Both the position numbers and the translations under genes were made by a program. 64,000 nt of DNA. Origin: CAWCAW01 sp963793645 (GTDB taxonomy: Bacteria; Actinomycetota; Acidimicrobiia; Acidimicrobiales; UBA8190). Of this stretch, positions 1 through 10,189 are shown one piece after another. Position 1 is the stretch's first letter. Every line of letters begins with the position of its first letter. The notes under the pieces are model-generated. The model made no database searches. It worked only from the letters and a program-made list of their open reading frames with translations, and was not told the origin of the DNA. The stretch spans positions 605,270 through 669,269 of the forward strand of contig CAWCAW010000004.1 in NCBI GenBank assembly GCA_963793645.1. Reading direction: 5' to 3'.

Positions 1-1423
1 CAGCGGCGGCCTTATCGGCCTCGATGACGAAGTGTTCTCGGCGGGAGTGGCGCGCCACAGAGGAGCGATCACCAAGGAGCGCCAACAAGAAACAAAGCAG
101 CACACCCAGCCGGGCTTCGACGTTTCCCTCCACCATGTGCCTGGTCACCTCCTGACCTTCGCCATGCCAGGCAACGAGCATGGAGAACAGCCCCACGAGC
201 ACGAACGCCACCAAGAATCGCCACTCGCGTCGATGTCGCGTGTCGCGCTGGGCCGCGATGGCAAGCGCCAGGAATCCGAGGATGATCTCCACGCCCCGGT
301 TAGGGGCGAAGATCGTCTCGGCGGCGGCGATGGGCTGATGGCCGGCGGCCTCATAGAAGCTCAAGTCGCCTTGGGCGTTGTTATAGGTCAGGGCGGGGGT
401 GCCGAAAGGTGCGGTGACGTCGTAATAGGGGTGCTCGAACAAGTAGAACGCATAGGTCGTCAGGCCCGTCGTCTGGAACCAGGCGAGCAACGGGGCCCAG
501 GTGGCCGACGTCAGCTCGGGTGCGACTACCTGAGCTTGAGTTGGTGTCGCCGGTGCGGTGTTGTGCGCCAAGGTGTCAATGGCGCGGCCTTGGGGCATGC
601 CGTGCGCTGAGAACCACGCCACCCGAGAGGGAAAGGGAAAGATGCGGACGTAGAACGCCTCTTCGATGTTCAACACGTTGCGGTGCGACGCCTCGGCGGC
701 TATCCCGGTTACTGCTGACACGGCGATGAGAACGATCCCCACCAATGCCGTGTGGCGGTTGTGTCGCCACCGCGTGCGCAGCGTCACCGCCAGACGGTCC
801 GATCCCAGGGCCGCCCCGCTCAACGTTTTGGCGGCGCTGACTGCCAGGATGACGACGGCGACAATGGTGACGCTCCAGATATCAGCGTCGCGCAGGCCCT
901 CGTAGGCGAACGCCGCCACGCCGAGCACGACGAGTCGAGTCCAGGTGAAGCGCCGGACCAACCAGATCCCCACCGCGCACAGCAACGCCAACGTCGACAG
1001 CGATGGGCTCTCCGACAGCGCCGACCAGTCCCACTGCACCACCAGCGGGGCGGCGGCAAAACCCAACACAGCCCAGGTCATCACCACCTGGCGCCAACCG
1101 GAACGGACGAGTCGGGACACCGTCCAGGCCAGAAACACCCAGCACAACACCGCCAGGACGCTTTGCACGATGACGTAGGGGCCATAGCCGTCGGTGATCT
1201 TCAACAGCAATGGCACCAGCGGCGCCCTCGGCCCGGTCCACAGCTCCGGGCTGAACAGTCCGTGTGCGGACACGGCGAGATAGGCCTCGCTGTCCTGCCA
1301 CACCGCCGGCGGTTGGCTGGCCGCTTCCCCGATCAGGTAGCCGGCGAAGGCCAAGGCGGCGGCAACTTGGCAACTGAGCACAGGCCAACTCGCCAACCGA
1401 CGGCGTGGACGGTCGCTCGTCAC
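1..1423 (-). CDS. Integral membrane protein, GT-C glycosyltransferase-like (3' end outside window)
   Basis: Minus-strand frame open from GTG 1423 to the window edge, about 474 codons, so the C-terminus is missing. The translation alternates hydrophobic segments (ALAFAGYLIGEA near residue 25, VLAVLCWVFLAW near 90, VLIAVSAVTGIAAEA near 235, IILGFLALAIAA near 390) with polar loops. The first external loop carries an acidic D-S-E-A-Y motif followed by a G-P-R-A-P-L-V-P-L-L stretch, the arrangement seen in polytopic GT-C sugar transferases that use polyprenyl-phosphate sugars; the substrate cannot be told. GTG 1423 was chosen for the Arg-rich start before the first helix; GTG 1474 in the same frame is an alternative. 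Divergent from the oxidoreductase at 1542. The long plus-strand frame across this region has no protein-like character. Confidence 0.7.
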   Translation of the reverse strand, partial: MTSDRPRRRLASWPVLSCQVAAALAFAGYLIGEAASQPPAVWQDSEAYLAVSAHGLFSPELWTGPRAPLVPLLLKITDGYGPYVIVQSVLAVLCWVFLAWTVSRLVRSGWRQVVMTWAVLGFAAAPLVVQWDWSALSESPSLSTLALLCAVGIWLVRRFTWTRLVVLGVAAFAYEGLRDADIWSVTIVAVVILAVSAAKTLSGAALGSDRLAVTLRTRWRHNRHTALVGIVLIAVSAVTGIAAEASHRNVLNIEEAFYVRIFPFPSRVAWFSAHGMPQGRAIDTLAHNTAPATPTQAQVVAPELTSATWAPLLAWFQTTGLTTYAFYLFEHPYYDVTAPFGTPALTYNNAQGDLSFYEAAGHQPIAAAETIFAPNRGVEIILGFLALAIAAQRDTRHRREWRFLVAFVLVGLFSMLVAWHGEGQEVTRHMVEGNVEARLGVLLCFLLALLGDRSSVARHSRREHFVIEADKAAA

Positions 1424-1541
1424 GTGGTTCGCCTTTTCGCCGACCAAGTCGTCCCGACTGTCACCAAAGACCACACGCTAGTTTGCGACAGGTGCCATGC
1501 TGGCGCGTCGTACCACGACATGGCGTACGTGACGAGCGGGA

Positions 1542-2615
1542 GTGACCGTGACGCAGGACCCACTTCGTATCGGTCTGGCCGGATGCGGCATGATCGGACA
1601 GATCCACGCCGACGGATTGCGCAAGCTGTCCGACGACGGCGAGGTTGTCGCTGTTATGGCTGTCGATCCTTCGGACTCGGCGCGCCAGGCGGTGCTGCAG
1701 AACTGCCCGTTCGCTCGCACCGGCACCGATCCGTTGGAGATGATCGAGGATCCCGATGTGGAGGCGGTGATGATCACGTCTCCCACCGCCACCCACAGCG
1801 CGTTGGTACGGGCGGCAGTAGCCGCCGGCAAGCCGTTGTTCTGCGAGAAACCGCTGGCACCCACGTGGGCCGAGGTGCAAGACGTGTGCGATGCGGTGAT
1901 CTCCTCGGCAGTGGTGGCCCAGGTCGGGTTCCATTCTCGCTTCCACCCGATCATGAACCTTATGCGTGACAAGGTCGACTCCGAGGAGCTCGGGCGACCC
2001 ATGGGATATGTGCTGCGCGACGACCAGTATTGGCCCACCGGTGACATCGTGCCCGGGCACAGCTCATGGCGTTCTCAGCGCGTGCAAGCGGGTGGCGGAG
2101 CCTTGCTCGAACACTCCATCCACAGTGCCGACATTCTCACGTGGCTCTTCGGACCGGCGCGCAGCGTTTACGCCCGAAGCCGATCGGTGTTCGGATATGA
2201 CGTCGAAGACGTCGCCGCGTTGACCATCGAGCACGAATCGGGCGTGGTGGGGACCCTGCTCACCATCTTCAACGGGGTACGCGGGCGCGAGGAACGGCGC
2301 TTCGAGGTGTTCTTCGAGCGTGGGGCCGTCGAGGCCACTACCGACTTCATCGTGGGAGCCCCCGAGGACAGCCTCTTGATCCAGCGCCCCGACAGCCCGC
2401 CCGAACGTCCCGACTTGGAGGCCCTGCGAGCGGAGCACTTCACCAAACTCGGGCTCGAACGTCGAGATTTCCTCTTCTATACGTACCCCGCCGTCCGGAA
2501 CTGGGTGCGCAGTGTTCGCGAGGGGCGGGCCGCCACACCCGGTTTCGGCGATGCCCGCATCGCCCACGAGCTCGTCGAGCTGGCCTACCAGTCGGCTCGG
2601 CGACCGGCCCTGTGA
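1542..2615 (+). CDS. Gfo/Idh/MocA family NAD(P)-dependent oxidoreductase
   Basis: 357-residue cytosolic protein, GTG start. The N-terminal Rossmann fold has a GLAGCGMIGQIHADG dinucleotide-binding loop (residues 11-25). The family EKP motif (CEKPLAP, about residue 106) supplies the catalytic Lys region. The C-terminal alpha/beta domain begins at about residue 125 (AQVGFHSRFHP) and includes GGALLEHSIHSADILTWLFG, typical of inositol or sugar dehydrogenases of this family. Enzymes of this kind oxidise or reduce cyclic polyols and sugars; the substrate is not predictable here. It stands alone, divergent from the membrane protein to its left with about 120 nt between the two starts, room for a shared promoter region. 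Confidence 0.88.
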   Translation: MTVTQDPLRIGLAGCGMIGQIHADGLRKLSDDGEVVAVMAVDPSDSARQAVLQNCPFARTGTDPLEMIEDPDVEAVMITSPTATHSALVRAAVAAGKPLFCEKPLAPTWAEVQDVCDAVISSAVVAQVGFHSRFHPIMNLMRDKVDSEELGRPMGYVLRDDQYWPTGDIVPGHSSWRSQRVQAGGGALLEHSIHSADILTWLFGPARSVYARSRSVFGYDVEDVAALTIEHESGVVGTLLTIFNGVRGREERRFEVFFERGAVEATTDFIVGAPEDSLLIQRPDSPPERPDLEALRAEHFTKLGLERRDFLFYTYPAVRNWVRSVREGRAATPGFGDARIAHELVELAYQSARRPAL

Positions 2616-2780
2616 TTTGTATCTTTTCGCGCTCAGAGTGGGCCAACGAACGTGATGAGTGAAGCATCAATTCTGGTGACGGCTTGCCCTTGTTTGGCGA
2701 GTTAGCTGGTGTACTAGGCAGGGCGGTCGCGAGTATCTGTCGCCTCTCATTCGAGGCGATCGCAGGAAATTCTTCTATCG

Positions 2781-5700
2781 GTGAACAACATCCCTGAAGG
2801 AAGTCATACGGCGGAGGACCCGCCTTCGGGGGTCTTCACGCCCTACGTGCCGGGCCCGGCGCTGAGTTGGGCGGGCGAACTCGGGTCGGACGCCGGCCCC
2901 AGTGGCGTGTCCTCGAGGGCTCCATGGTGTTCGGGGACGTATCGGGCTTCACGAAGATGTCCGAACGACTGGCCCGACACGGCAAGGTGGGCGCCGAGGA
3001 GGTCACCGACGCCATCAACACCTGCTTCGAGGCGCTGCTCGACGTCGCCTATCGGGCCGGCGGGAGCCTGCTCAAATTCGGTGGGGACGCCTTGTTGCTC
3101 TACTTCGCCGGCGACGATCATGCCCGGCGTGCCGCGCACGCGGCGGCCGGCATGCGGTCGCGACTGCGCCAGGTAGGGCGGCTGCGTACCACCGCCGGGA
3201 TCGTCACCCTGCGGATCTCCATCGGGGTCCACGCCGGCACGTTCCACGCCTTTTTGGTGGGCGACTCGCATCGCGAGTTCCTCATCACTGGATCAGGGGC
3301 CAGTGCCACCGTGCGCGCCGAGGGAGCGGCCAGCGCCGGTGAGATCGTGATCAGTGCGGGAGCGGCCGCCGCCTTGCCGGCGTCGTGTCGTGGCCCGGCT
3401 CGCTCCGAGGGCTATCTCTTACACGGCGCGCCGGCGCTCGACGGCGAGCGTCGCGTGCGCAGAGACGACGACGCCGGCGTGGACGTCGCCACCCTGGTCC
3501 CCGTGGCCATCCGCCAACATCTGATGAGCGGAGCCAGGGACCCCGAGCACCGCCGGGCGTCGGTGGCCTTCATCCACTTCGACGGTACCGACGAGATCAT
3601 CGAACACGAGGGTCCCGAGGAGCTCGCGCTGCGGCTCGACCAGCTGGTGCGGATCGCCCAGCACGCCGCCGACGAATTCAATGTCACCTTCTTGGGCACC
3701 GACATCGATCTCGACGGCGGGAAGATCATCTTGGTGTCGGGCGTGCCACGGCGCCTCGGCGAGGACGAGGATCGCCTTGTCACCGCGTTGCGCCGAGTCG
3801 TCGAATCAGACCCTGCTCTCCCCGTGCGCATCGGCGTGCACAGCGGCCCGGTGTTCGCCGCCGATGTCGGTCCCCCCTATCGCCGCACCTTCACGGTGAT
3901 GGGTGACACGGTGAACCTGGCCGCCCGAGTCATGGCCAAAGCCTCGCCCGGCCAAGTCCTCGCCACAGCAGACGTGCTCGAACGATGCCGCCGAAAGTAC
4001 CGGACCACCGCCTTGGAGCCGTTCTTCGTCAAGGGCAAGCGCGCCCCGGTGACGGCCATGGAGGTGGGTCCTCCCCGCCGTGTCGACACGTCGAGTGGAC
4101 ACCTGTTGGGTCTGGTGGGCCGGCAGAACGAAATGGCCATTTTGGAAGGCGAGCTCGAACATGCGGTGGCGGCGAGATCGGCGCGCGTCGTCGAGATCAT
4201 CGGTGGCGCCGGCATGGGGAAGTCACGACTCGCTGAGGAGATGCGGGCCAAGGCGAACCAATTCACCGCCATCACCATCGCCTGTGAGGAATACGACCGC
4301 GACACGCCCTACGCGCCTTTTCGGCTGCTCGGCCTGCACCTGCTTGGTCTCGATGACGAAGCACCCAGCTCGGTCATCCTCGATCGCCTGCAGGCCAAAG
4401 TGGAGGGCGCCGCGCCGGCCTTGGCGCTGGCGCTGCCGCTTGTGGGTGCCACCCTCGGCCTCGACATGGCCGACACCCCCGAGACGGCCGGGCTCGAGCC
4501 GGAATTCCGACGTGGCCGCATTCACCAGAGCACCGCGGAGTTCTTGTCGCGAGTCCTTCCCGAACCGTGCTTGGTGTGCTTCGAGGACGTCCACCACATG
4601 GACGAGGCGTCTCAGGAGCTGCTGCGGGCCATGATCGATGTGCACCGTGACCACTCTGTACTCGTGGTCTTGACGCGCCGAACGGGCGAGACCACGTCGT
4701 CGTTCCTCGACCAGGACGAGCTCACCACGGTGCATCTGGGTCCGCTGGCTGACGAGGCGGCCGTCGAAGCGTTGGTCACCGCTACCGAGGAGGCGCCCCT
4801 CCTGCCGCACGAATTGCGGGCCCTCGCGGCGCGCGCCTCGGGCAATCCGTTGTTCTTGGAGTCGCTGCTGCGGTCTCGACTCGACGGTGCCGACATCGAC
4901 GACCTGCCCGCCACCGTGGACGCCGTGATCAACACCAAGCTCGACAGCCTCCCGCCATATCAGAGACATCTTCTGCGGTGCGCGGCTGTTCTCGGGCTCG
5001 TCTTCACGGTGCGCGAACTGTCGGACATCCTCGACACCACAGACGACGCTCTTGACGTGGGTGCGTTTGGCGATCTGGGCGAGTTCGTATCCATGGAGTC
5101 CGACGTGCTTCGCTTCCGATGGACGATCGTGCGCGACTGTGCGTACGAGGCGCTGCCGTTCCGGCGCCGTCGTGACCTCCATGGCCGGGCCGCCGCCGCT
5201 CTGGTGACGCGCTACGGCGACGACATCGACTCCAAATCCGAGCTGCTGTCCATGCACTTCTTCCACGCCGGGGCCTTCGAGCGGGCGTGGCACTTCGCCT
5301 GCGCGGCGGGCAAGCGGGCCAGCGACCGCTACGCCAATGTCGAAGCGGCGGCCATGTTCGAGCGGGCCTTGGCCGCGGCGCGGCGCGTCCCCACCATCGG
5401 CGCCGTGGAGGTGGCCGACGCCTGGGAGGCGTTGGGGGACGTGCGGGTCAGAGCCGGCCTGTACGACACCGCATCGCGCGCCTTCAGCGATGCCCGGCGA
5501 CTCACCGCCGGAACGCCGGTGGCGCAGGCTCGGCTCCTTCTCAAACAGGCATGGATGCCCGAGCGCGTCGGACGGCACTCCGAAGCCATCCGCTGGATCC
5601 GGCGCGGTCTCAAGGAGCTCGACGGAATCGATGGGGTTGAAGCCGGGCAGCGCCGCGCTGAGCTCTTGGCGTGGTGCGCGGCGGTTCGCCAAGCCCAGGG

Positions 5701-6688
5701 GCGCCACCGCGAAGCCGTGTCGTGGTGCGAATCGGCCATCGAAGAGGCTCGCCAGGCTGGGAGCCCCGCCGCTGAGGCCCACGCACTGTTCATCTTGGAC
5801 TGGGCGTGGGTCTGCCTCGACCGCTGGGACCGTGTGACCAACTCCCGCCGAGCCCTGCAGCTGTACACCGAGCTCGGCGACATGGGCGGACAAGCCGTCG
5901 TGCTCAACAATCTGGGTGGCTTTGCCTATGTGCATGGGCATTGGGATGAGGCCATCACCTTTTACGAGCAAGGCCGAGCGGCTCGTCTCGTCACCGGCAA
6001 TGACGTTGACGGCGCGTCGGGCACCTGCAACATCGGAGAGGTGCTGGCCGACCAAGGGCGCTACGAGGAGGCCGAGGCGGCCGTCAACGAGGCCCTGCGG
6101 GTATGGCGAGCAGCCCGCTACCACCATGGCATCGGCTTCGCCCATTTGTTGCTGGGACGGGTGGCGGCGCGCACGGGACGCTTCGACGAGGCCGACGCGC
6201 ATTTCTCCACCGCCCACCACGAGTTCGCCTCTGCCCAGATCGACGGCGAGGTGCGGATGGTCGAGGGCAGCATGGTCGAGAGCCTCGTGCTCCAAGGGCG
6301 TGCGGACGAAGCACTCGTCCTTACCCAACAGCTCCTCGGTGGGGACGAGCCGGCGAACTCTGACGCCGAGGCCGGTACCCTCGGCCCCCCACTCGAGCGC
6401 TTACGGGGCTACGCCTTGCTGCAGCTAGGGCGAAGCGAGGCCGCCCACGGCGCCATGCTGGCCTCTTTGGAGGCTGCCCATCGCCAAGAGAGCGACTACG
6501 AGATTGCCCTGACCCTGGTGGCCTTGGCCAGGCTGGCCCGGCGCACCGGTGATCTGGCCGCCGCCGACCGCCTGCACGATGACGCGTCGGGACCCCTGGA
6601 GCGGCTCCACGTGGTCACGGTCCCGGACTACCCACGGGTGGCCCGGACGACCCAGATACCGGCGACCTCAGTGTTGCCGAGACCGTAG
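2781..6688 (+). CDS. Class III adenylate/guanylate cyclase-AAA ATPase-TPR regulator, frameshifted near the start
   Basis: About 1300 residues. After a short lead-in come two class III cyclase homology domains: the first around VFGDVSGFTKMSERL and FGGDALLLYF (Asp pair that would bind metals), the second around FIHFDGTDE and RIGVHSGPVFAADVG with FTVMGDTVNLAARVM. Then follow an ATPase with Walker A GGAGMGKS at about residue 475, and a long alpha-helical TPR-like C-terminus (LNNLGGFAYVHGHWDEAI). The family couples cNMP synthesis to a STAND-type sensor. The expected N-terminal text (FTPYVPGPALSWAGE) is read from GTG 2781 in one frame, while QWRVLEGSMVF onward is in another; the break lies at the C-run 2897-2900, where one extra C would join them. 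Otherwise translation must begin at TTG 2867, which loses the conserved lead-in. Total length is 1 nt short of a multiple of three, as expected. Confidence 0.8.
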
Positions 6689-6773
6689 GCGGTGCCGAGG
6701 CCGTAAGCACACGCGTGTAATCACCGCGTTCAGATTCGTTGAGGTGAACGTTGGCCCCTGAGAAATTCCCCAA

Positions 6774-6829
6774 ACGTTCACCTCGCGTTCAAAGGTCGTT
6801 TACCTACCGTTCAATTGTCGTTCACCTCG
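6774..6829 (+). promoter_or_regulatory. Five tandem 11-bp PHO boxes upstream of pstS
   Basis: GTTC-type half-sites recur with exact 11-bp spacing, at G6776, 6787, 6798, 6809 and 6820: cGTTCACCTCG, cGTTCAAAGGT, cGTTTACCTAC, cGTTCAATTGT, cGTTCACCTCG. This is the direct-repeat pattern bound by actinobacterial PhoP. An inverted copy (GAGGTGAACG) lies at 6741-6750. Position about 75-150 nt before the pst genes fits induction on phosphate starvation. No PhoR/PhoP gene is in the window. Confidence 0.85.
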
Positions 6830-6898
6830 GACGGGTACAGATGGGTTCGCGGACGTTTGAGACAACGGACCGTATCGACTCGCGCAAAGGAGAAGCAC

Positions 6899-6934
6899 GT
6901 GTCGAACACCTTCAACCCGGGAGAACCACGGTGA
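6899..6934 (+). CDS. 11-codon leader ORF overlapping the pstS start
   Basis: GTG 6899 lies 6 nt after a strong Shine-Dalgarno AAAGGAG (6886-6892) and opens an 11-codon frame (VSNTFNPGEPR) whose TGA (6932-6934) overlaps the pstS GTG (6931-6933) in a GTGA. The best ribosome site in the region therefore serves this leader rather than pstS, suggesting translational coupling. It has no recognisable protein function and may be an accident of position. Confidence 0.35.
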   Translation: MSNTFNPGEPR

Positions 6935-8232
6935 TCCACCCCCATCGCAGGCGGTCCATTCGAGCCTCGCAGGCTGCATTCGCGGTACTGGCCGTAGCCC
7001 TGCTCGCGGCCGCCTGCAGCTCGAGCACCCCGAGCGCGGCCAAGAAGAACTCGACCACGACCACCTCGACATCTACACCCGTGACCTCGACCACCACGGC
7101 GCCGGCCGCGGGCGCCACGTCGTCATCGACCACGACCACGGCCGCCAAGGCAGCGGCGTCGACGACGACCACGGCGGCCAAAACTGCCACCACCACGCCG
7201 ACGACCAGCTGTGCCACCACACTCACCCAGGCCTGTGACACCAAGGACGCCTCGGCGTCGCTGACCGGGGCGGGCTCCACCTTCGACCAGCCCCTGTTCA
7301 GCCGGGCCTTCTACGCCTACAGCCAGGCCAACTCCAAGGTCACCGTGGCGTACGCGGCGGTGGGCAGCGGCACCGGCGAGTCCGACATTGAGTCCCAGAC
7401 GGTGAACTTCGGAGCCAGCGACGTTCCCTTGACTCCGGCATCGGGCAACGGCGGGGCCATCCTCGAGATCCCCGTGGCCCTCGGCGGCGTGGCCATCGCC
7501 TACAACCTTCCCGGTGTGAACCAGGGCCTGCATCTGACCGGAACGGTGCTCTCCAACATCTACCTCGGCAACATCACCACGTGGAACAACTCGGCGATCC
7601 AGTCCCTCAACCCGGGTGTCAGCCTCCCCAACCAGACCATCGAGACGGTGCACCGGTCGGACTCGAGCGGGACGAGCTACATCTTCACCGACTACCTGAA
7701 CACGGTGAACCCGGCGTGGTCCTCCTCAGGCCCCGGCGTGAGCAAGTCCCCCACCTGGACCAAGGGCAACCCCAACAACCTGGGGGGCAGCGGCAACCCC
7801 GGCGTGGCCGCCGATGTGGCCAACACCCAGTACTCCATCGGGTACGTCGAGCTGGCCTATGCCTTGCAAAGCAGCATCACCTACGCCCAAATCCAGAACG
7901 CCGCCGGCGATTACCAGTACCCGACGCTGTCGACCGTGTCCGCGGCGGCCAGCCAGTTCCCCAACGTGAGCTACACGAACTTCCCGATCGTCAACGCGCC
8001 GGGGGCGAGCAGCTACCCGATCTGCGGCTACAGCTGGGCGCTCGTCTACCAGAACCAGACCAATGAGGCTGACGCCGTGGCGCTTGGCAAGCTCTTTGAC
8101 TGGGAGACCAACTCGGGTCAGAGCCAAGCCTCCGCCATCGGCTACGCGCCGCTGCCCAGCAACATCCAAGCGCTGGCGCACTCGACCATCCTGGAGATGC
8201 AGCTCAACGGCAAGGCGCTGTTCACCGGTTGA
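6931..8232 (+). CDS. pstS: Phosphate ABC transporter substrate-binding lipoprotein PstS
   Basis: 433 residues from GTG 6931 (preceded by GGGAGA). An Arg-rich start and hydrophobic segment end in a lipobox (LLAAACSSS), so it is an exported, lipid-anchored binding protein. A Thr/Ser/Ala-rich linker of about 75 residues (SSTTTTAAKAA) precedes the binding domain. Phosphate-contact signatures are visible: TGAGSTFDQPLFSRAF, AVGSGTGESDIESQTVNFGASDVPL and VHRSDSSGTSYIFTDYL. A longer in-frame start at 6751 would put a polar stretch before the signal peptide and run through the PHO boxes, so it is rejected. First structural gene of pstSCAB. Confidence 0.93.
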   Translation: MIHPHRRRSIRASQAAFAVLAVALLAAACSSSTPSAAKKNSTTTTSTSTPVTSTTTAPAAGATSSSTTTTAAKAAASTTTTAAKTATTTPTTSCATTLTQACDTKDASASLTGAGSTFDQPLFSRAFYAYSQANSKVTVAYAAVGSGTGESDIESQTVNFGASDVPLTPASGNGGAILEIPVALGGVAIAYNLPGVNQGLHLTGTVLSNIYLGNITTWNNSAIQSLNPGVSLPNQTIETVHRSDSSGTSYIFTDYLNTVNPAWSSSGPGVSKSPTWTKGNPNNLGGSGNPGVAADVANTQYSIGYVELAYALQSSITYAQIQNAAGDYQYPTLSTVSAAASQFPNVSYTNFPIVNAPGASSYPICGYSWALVYQNQTNEADAVALGKLFDWETNSGQSQASAIGYAPLPSNIQALAHSTILEMQLNGKALFTG

Positions 8233-8235
8233 TTC

Positions 8236-9243
8236 GTGGGAGACCTCGGAACTGACGTAGACGACGCTTTGGCCGCCGCACCGGCGGCACGCGGAGTCTG
8301 GCGACGACGGTCGCCGTTGCTCCCGAAAGGGGCGTACCGCGTCCTGCTCGGCTTCTTCGCCTTCATCTTCGCCGTCGTTCTCGTGGCCGTTGTGGTCACG
8401 CTCATCTACAAGTCCCGCGACGCGTGGGCCACCTTCGGGCTCGGCTTCATCTGGTCGCGCACGTGGGATCCCGTGCACAGCGTGTTCGGGGCGCTGCCCT
8501 TTATCGTGGGCACCCTGGTCACCACAGCATTGGCCTTGGTGGTGGCGGTGCCCGTCGGCATCGCCTGCGCCGCCTACCTGACGGAGATGGCCCCGCGGTG
8601 GTTGCGGCCCTTCGGTGTCCTCGTCGATCTCATCGCGGCCGTCCCCAGTGTGGTCGTCGGTCTCTGGGGCCTGCTCGTGGTGGCGCCGGTGTTCGCACGC
8701 GACGTAGAGCCGTTCATGAAGAAGATCCCCGTGATCGAGTGGTTGTTTCACGGGACGCCGTTAGGTGTGAGCATCTTCTTGGCCGGGGTGATCCTTGCCG
8801 TGATGATCGTCCCCACCATCGTGGCTCTCTCACGCACAGCGCTGCTCGGCGTGGGCGTGGCCGAACGCGAAGCGGGCATGGCGCTCGGGGCCACCCCGTG
8901 GCGAGTGGTGCGCTCTGTCGTGCTGCCGGGTTCCCGCTCAGGCATCGTGGCGGCCGTCGTGCTGGCACTTGGTCGGGCCGTGGGAGAAACCATCGCGGTG
9001 ACGTTGGTCATCGGCAACGACTACGCCATCCCCCACTCCCTGCTGGCCCCGGGGGCGACCCTCGGTTCGGTCATCATCAACCAGTTTGGTGACGCCTCCA
9101 CCGTCCACCACGAGTTGGGGTCACTTGTCGCTCTGGGTGTGATCCTGCTCGTCATGGGACTCGTGATCAACGGCGGCGGCCAGCTGCTGCTGCGGGGGCG
9201 GCGGCGGCCGGCTCGAACAGCCATGGTGGACGTGGCGCTATGA
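8236..9243 (+). CDS. pstC: Phosphate ABC transporter permease PstC
   Basis: 335 residues, GTG start 3 nt after the pstS stop, so translation is probably coupled. Six or so membrane helices, with the first at about residues 36-58 (VLLGFFAFIFAVVLVAVVV). The cytoplasmic coupling loop has the EAA-type motif EAGMALGATPWRVVRSVVLPG (split over about residues 214-233), followed by GRAVGETIAVTLVIGN, conserved in PstC. Forms the inner-membrane channel with PstA. The stop overlaps the pstA start (ATGA). Confidence 0.95.
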   Translation: MGDLGTDVDDALAAAPAARGVWRRRSPLLPKGAYRVLLGFFAFIFAVVLVAVVVTLIYKSRDAWATFGLGFIWSRTWDPVHSVFGALPFIVGTLVTTALALVVAVPVGIACAAYLTEMAPRWLRPFGVLVDLIAAVPSVVVGLWGLLVVAPVFARDVEPFMKKIPVIEWLFHGTPLGVSIFLAGVILAVMIVPTIVALSRTALLGVGVAEREAGMALGATPWRVVRSVVLPGSRSGIVAAVVLALGRAVGETIAVTLVIGNDYAIPHSLLAPGATLGSVIINQFGDASTVHHELGSLVALGVILLVMGLVINGGGQLLLRGRRRPARTAMVDVAL

Positions 9244-10166
9244 GCGCACTCGCCACCACCCCCTTGGCCCTCGATACCGGCTCCGTGGAACGACGCCAGG
9301 TCGTCCAGGCCGCCGCGGCAGAGTCGCTGCGGCGACGACACGCCATCGGAAGAGTCATGCGCTGGACATGCCTGGCGGCGTTTCTCATCACCCTGGCGCC
9401 CTTGGGCATGCTGGTGGGGTATGTGGTCTACCGCGGGGTCGGCGCCTTGTCGCTGAACTTCTTCACCCATCTCCCCACGCCCGAAGGCATTCCCGGGGGC
9501 GGGATATCCAACGCTCTGGTGGGCACGGGCATCATCGACGGCATCGCGCTGGCCATGGCCATACCGGTAGGGCTGATGGTGGCCATCTTCTTGGCCGAGA
9601 GAACCGGCAAGCTGGCCAATATGCTTCGCTTCGGCGCCGACATCCTCACCGGCCTGCCCACCATTCTCATCGGCTTGTTCGTGGCCGCCATCATCGTGCA
9701 GCCCTTGAAACACTTTTCCGCCATCGCCGCCAGCGTGGCACTGGCCATCATCATGTTGCCGATCATGGTGCGAGCCAGTGAAGAGGCTCTTCGCACCGTG
9801 CCCGACGACCTGTGGGAAGCGGGCATGGCCCTCGGAGCCCGTCCCTCGCGAGTGGTTCGCTCCGTCGTCGTTCGCACGGCGCTGCCTGGCCTCGTCACCA
9901 GCAACTTGCTCGCCTTGTCGCGCGCCGTCGGGGAGACCGCTCCTATCTTGTTCACCGTCTCCGTGTTCTCTTACACAATGAACACCTCGCCGCTGGGGCC
10001 GATGAACACGCTGCCATATGTCATCTGGTTGGACGCCCAAAGTGCCTTTAAGTCCCAGCAGCAGCAAGCGTGGGGAGCCGCCCTCGTACTCCTCGTGATC
10101 GTCCTGGCGCTGGCCATCGTGGGACGACTGGTAGCAGGACGGCTCACCCGGCGGGCCCGGGCCTAG
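9240..10166 (+). CDS. pstA: Phosphate ABC transporter permease PstA
   Basis: 308 residues; ATG overlaps the pstC stop by 4 nt. First helix at about residues 43-66 (CLAAFLITLAPLGMLVGYVVY), then the PstA-typical FFTHLPTPEGIPGGGI loop. The coupling-helix motif is LWEAGMALGARPSRVVRSVV, followed by ALSRAVGETAPILFT, matching PstA rather than PstC. Partner of PstC in the phosphate channel. The C-terminus is basic and cytoplasmic. Confidence 0.95.
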   Translation: MSALATTPLALDTGSVERRQVVQAAAAESLRRRHAIGRVMRWTCLAAFLITLAPLGMLVGYVVYRGVGALSLNFFTHLPTPEGIPGGGISNALVGTGIIDGIALAMAIPVGLMVAIFLAERTGKLANMLRFGADILTGLPTILIGLFVAAIIVQPLKHFSAIAASVALAIIMLPIMVRASEEALRTVPDDLWEAGMALGARPSRVVRSVVVRTALPGLVTSNLLALSRAVGETAPILFTVSVFSYTMNTSPLGPMNTLPYVIWLDAQSAFKSQQQQAWGAALVLLVIVLALAIVGRLVAGRLTRRARA

Positions 10167-10189
10167 ACAGATCGCAAGAAGGAGCCACG

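Noticed and set aside
752..1969. 405-codon plus-strand open frame
   Set aside because: Arg/Gln/His-rich text without domains, antisense to a clear membrane protein and overlapping the oxidoreductase. It is open only because of high GC.
4223..6328. 701-codon minus-strand open frame
   Set aside because: Lies wholly antisense to the ATPase-TPR part of the cyclase gene; no motif or fold pattern.
6751..6930. Upstream pstS start giving 493 residues
   Set aside because: It would translate the PHO boxes and put 60 polar residues ahead of the lipoprotein signal.
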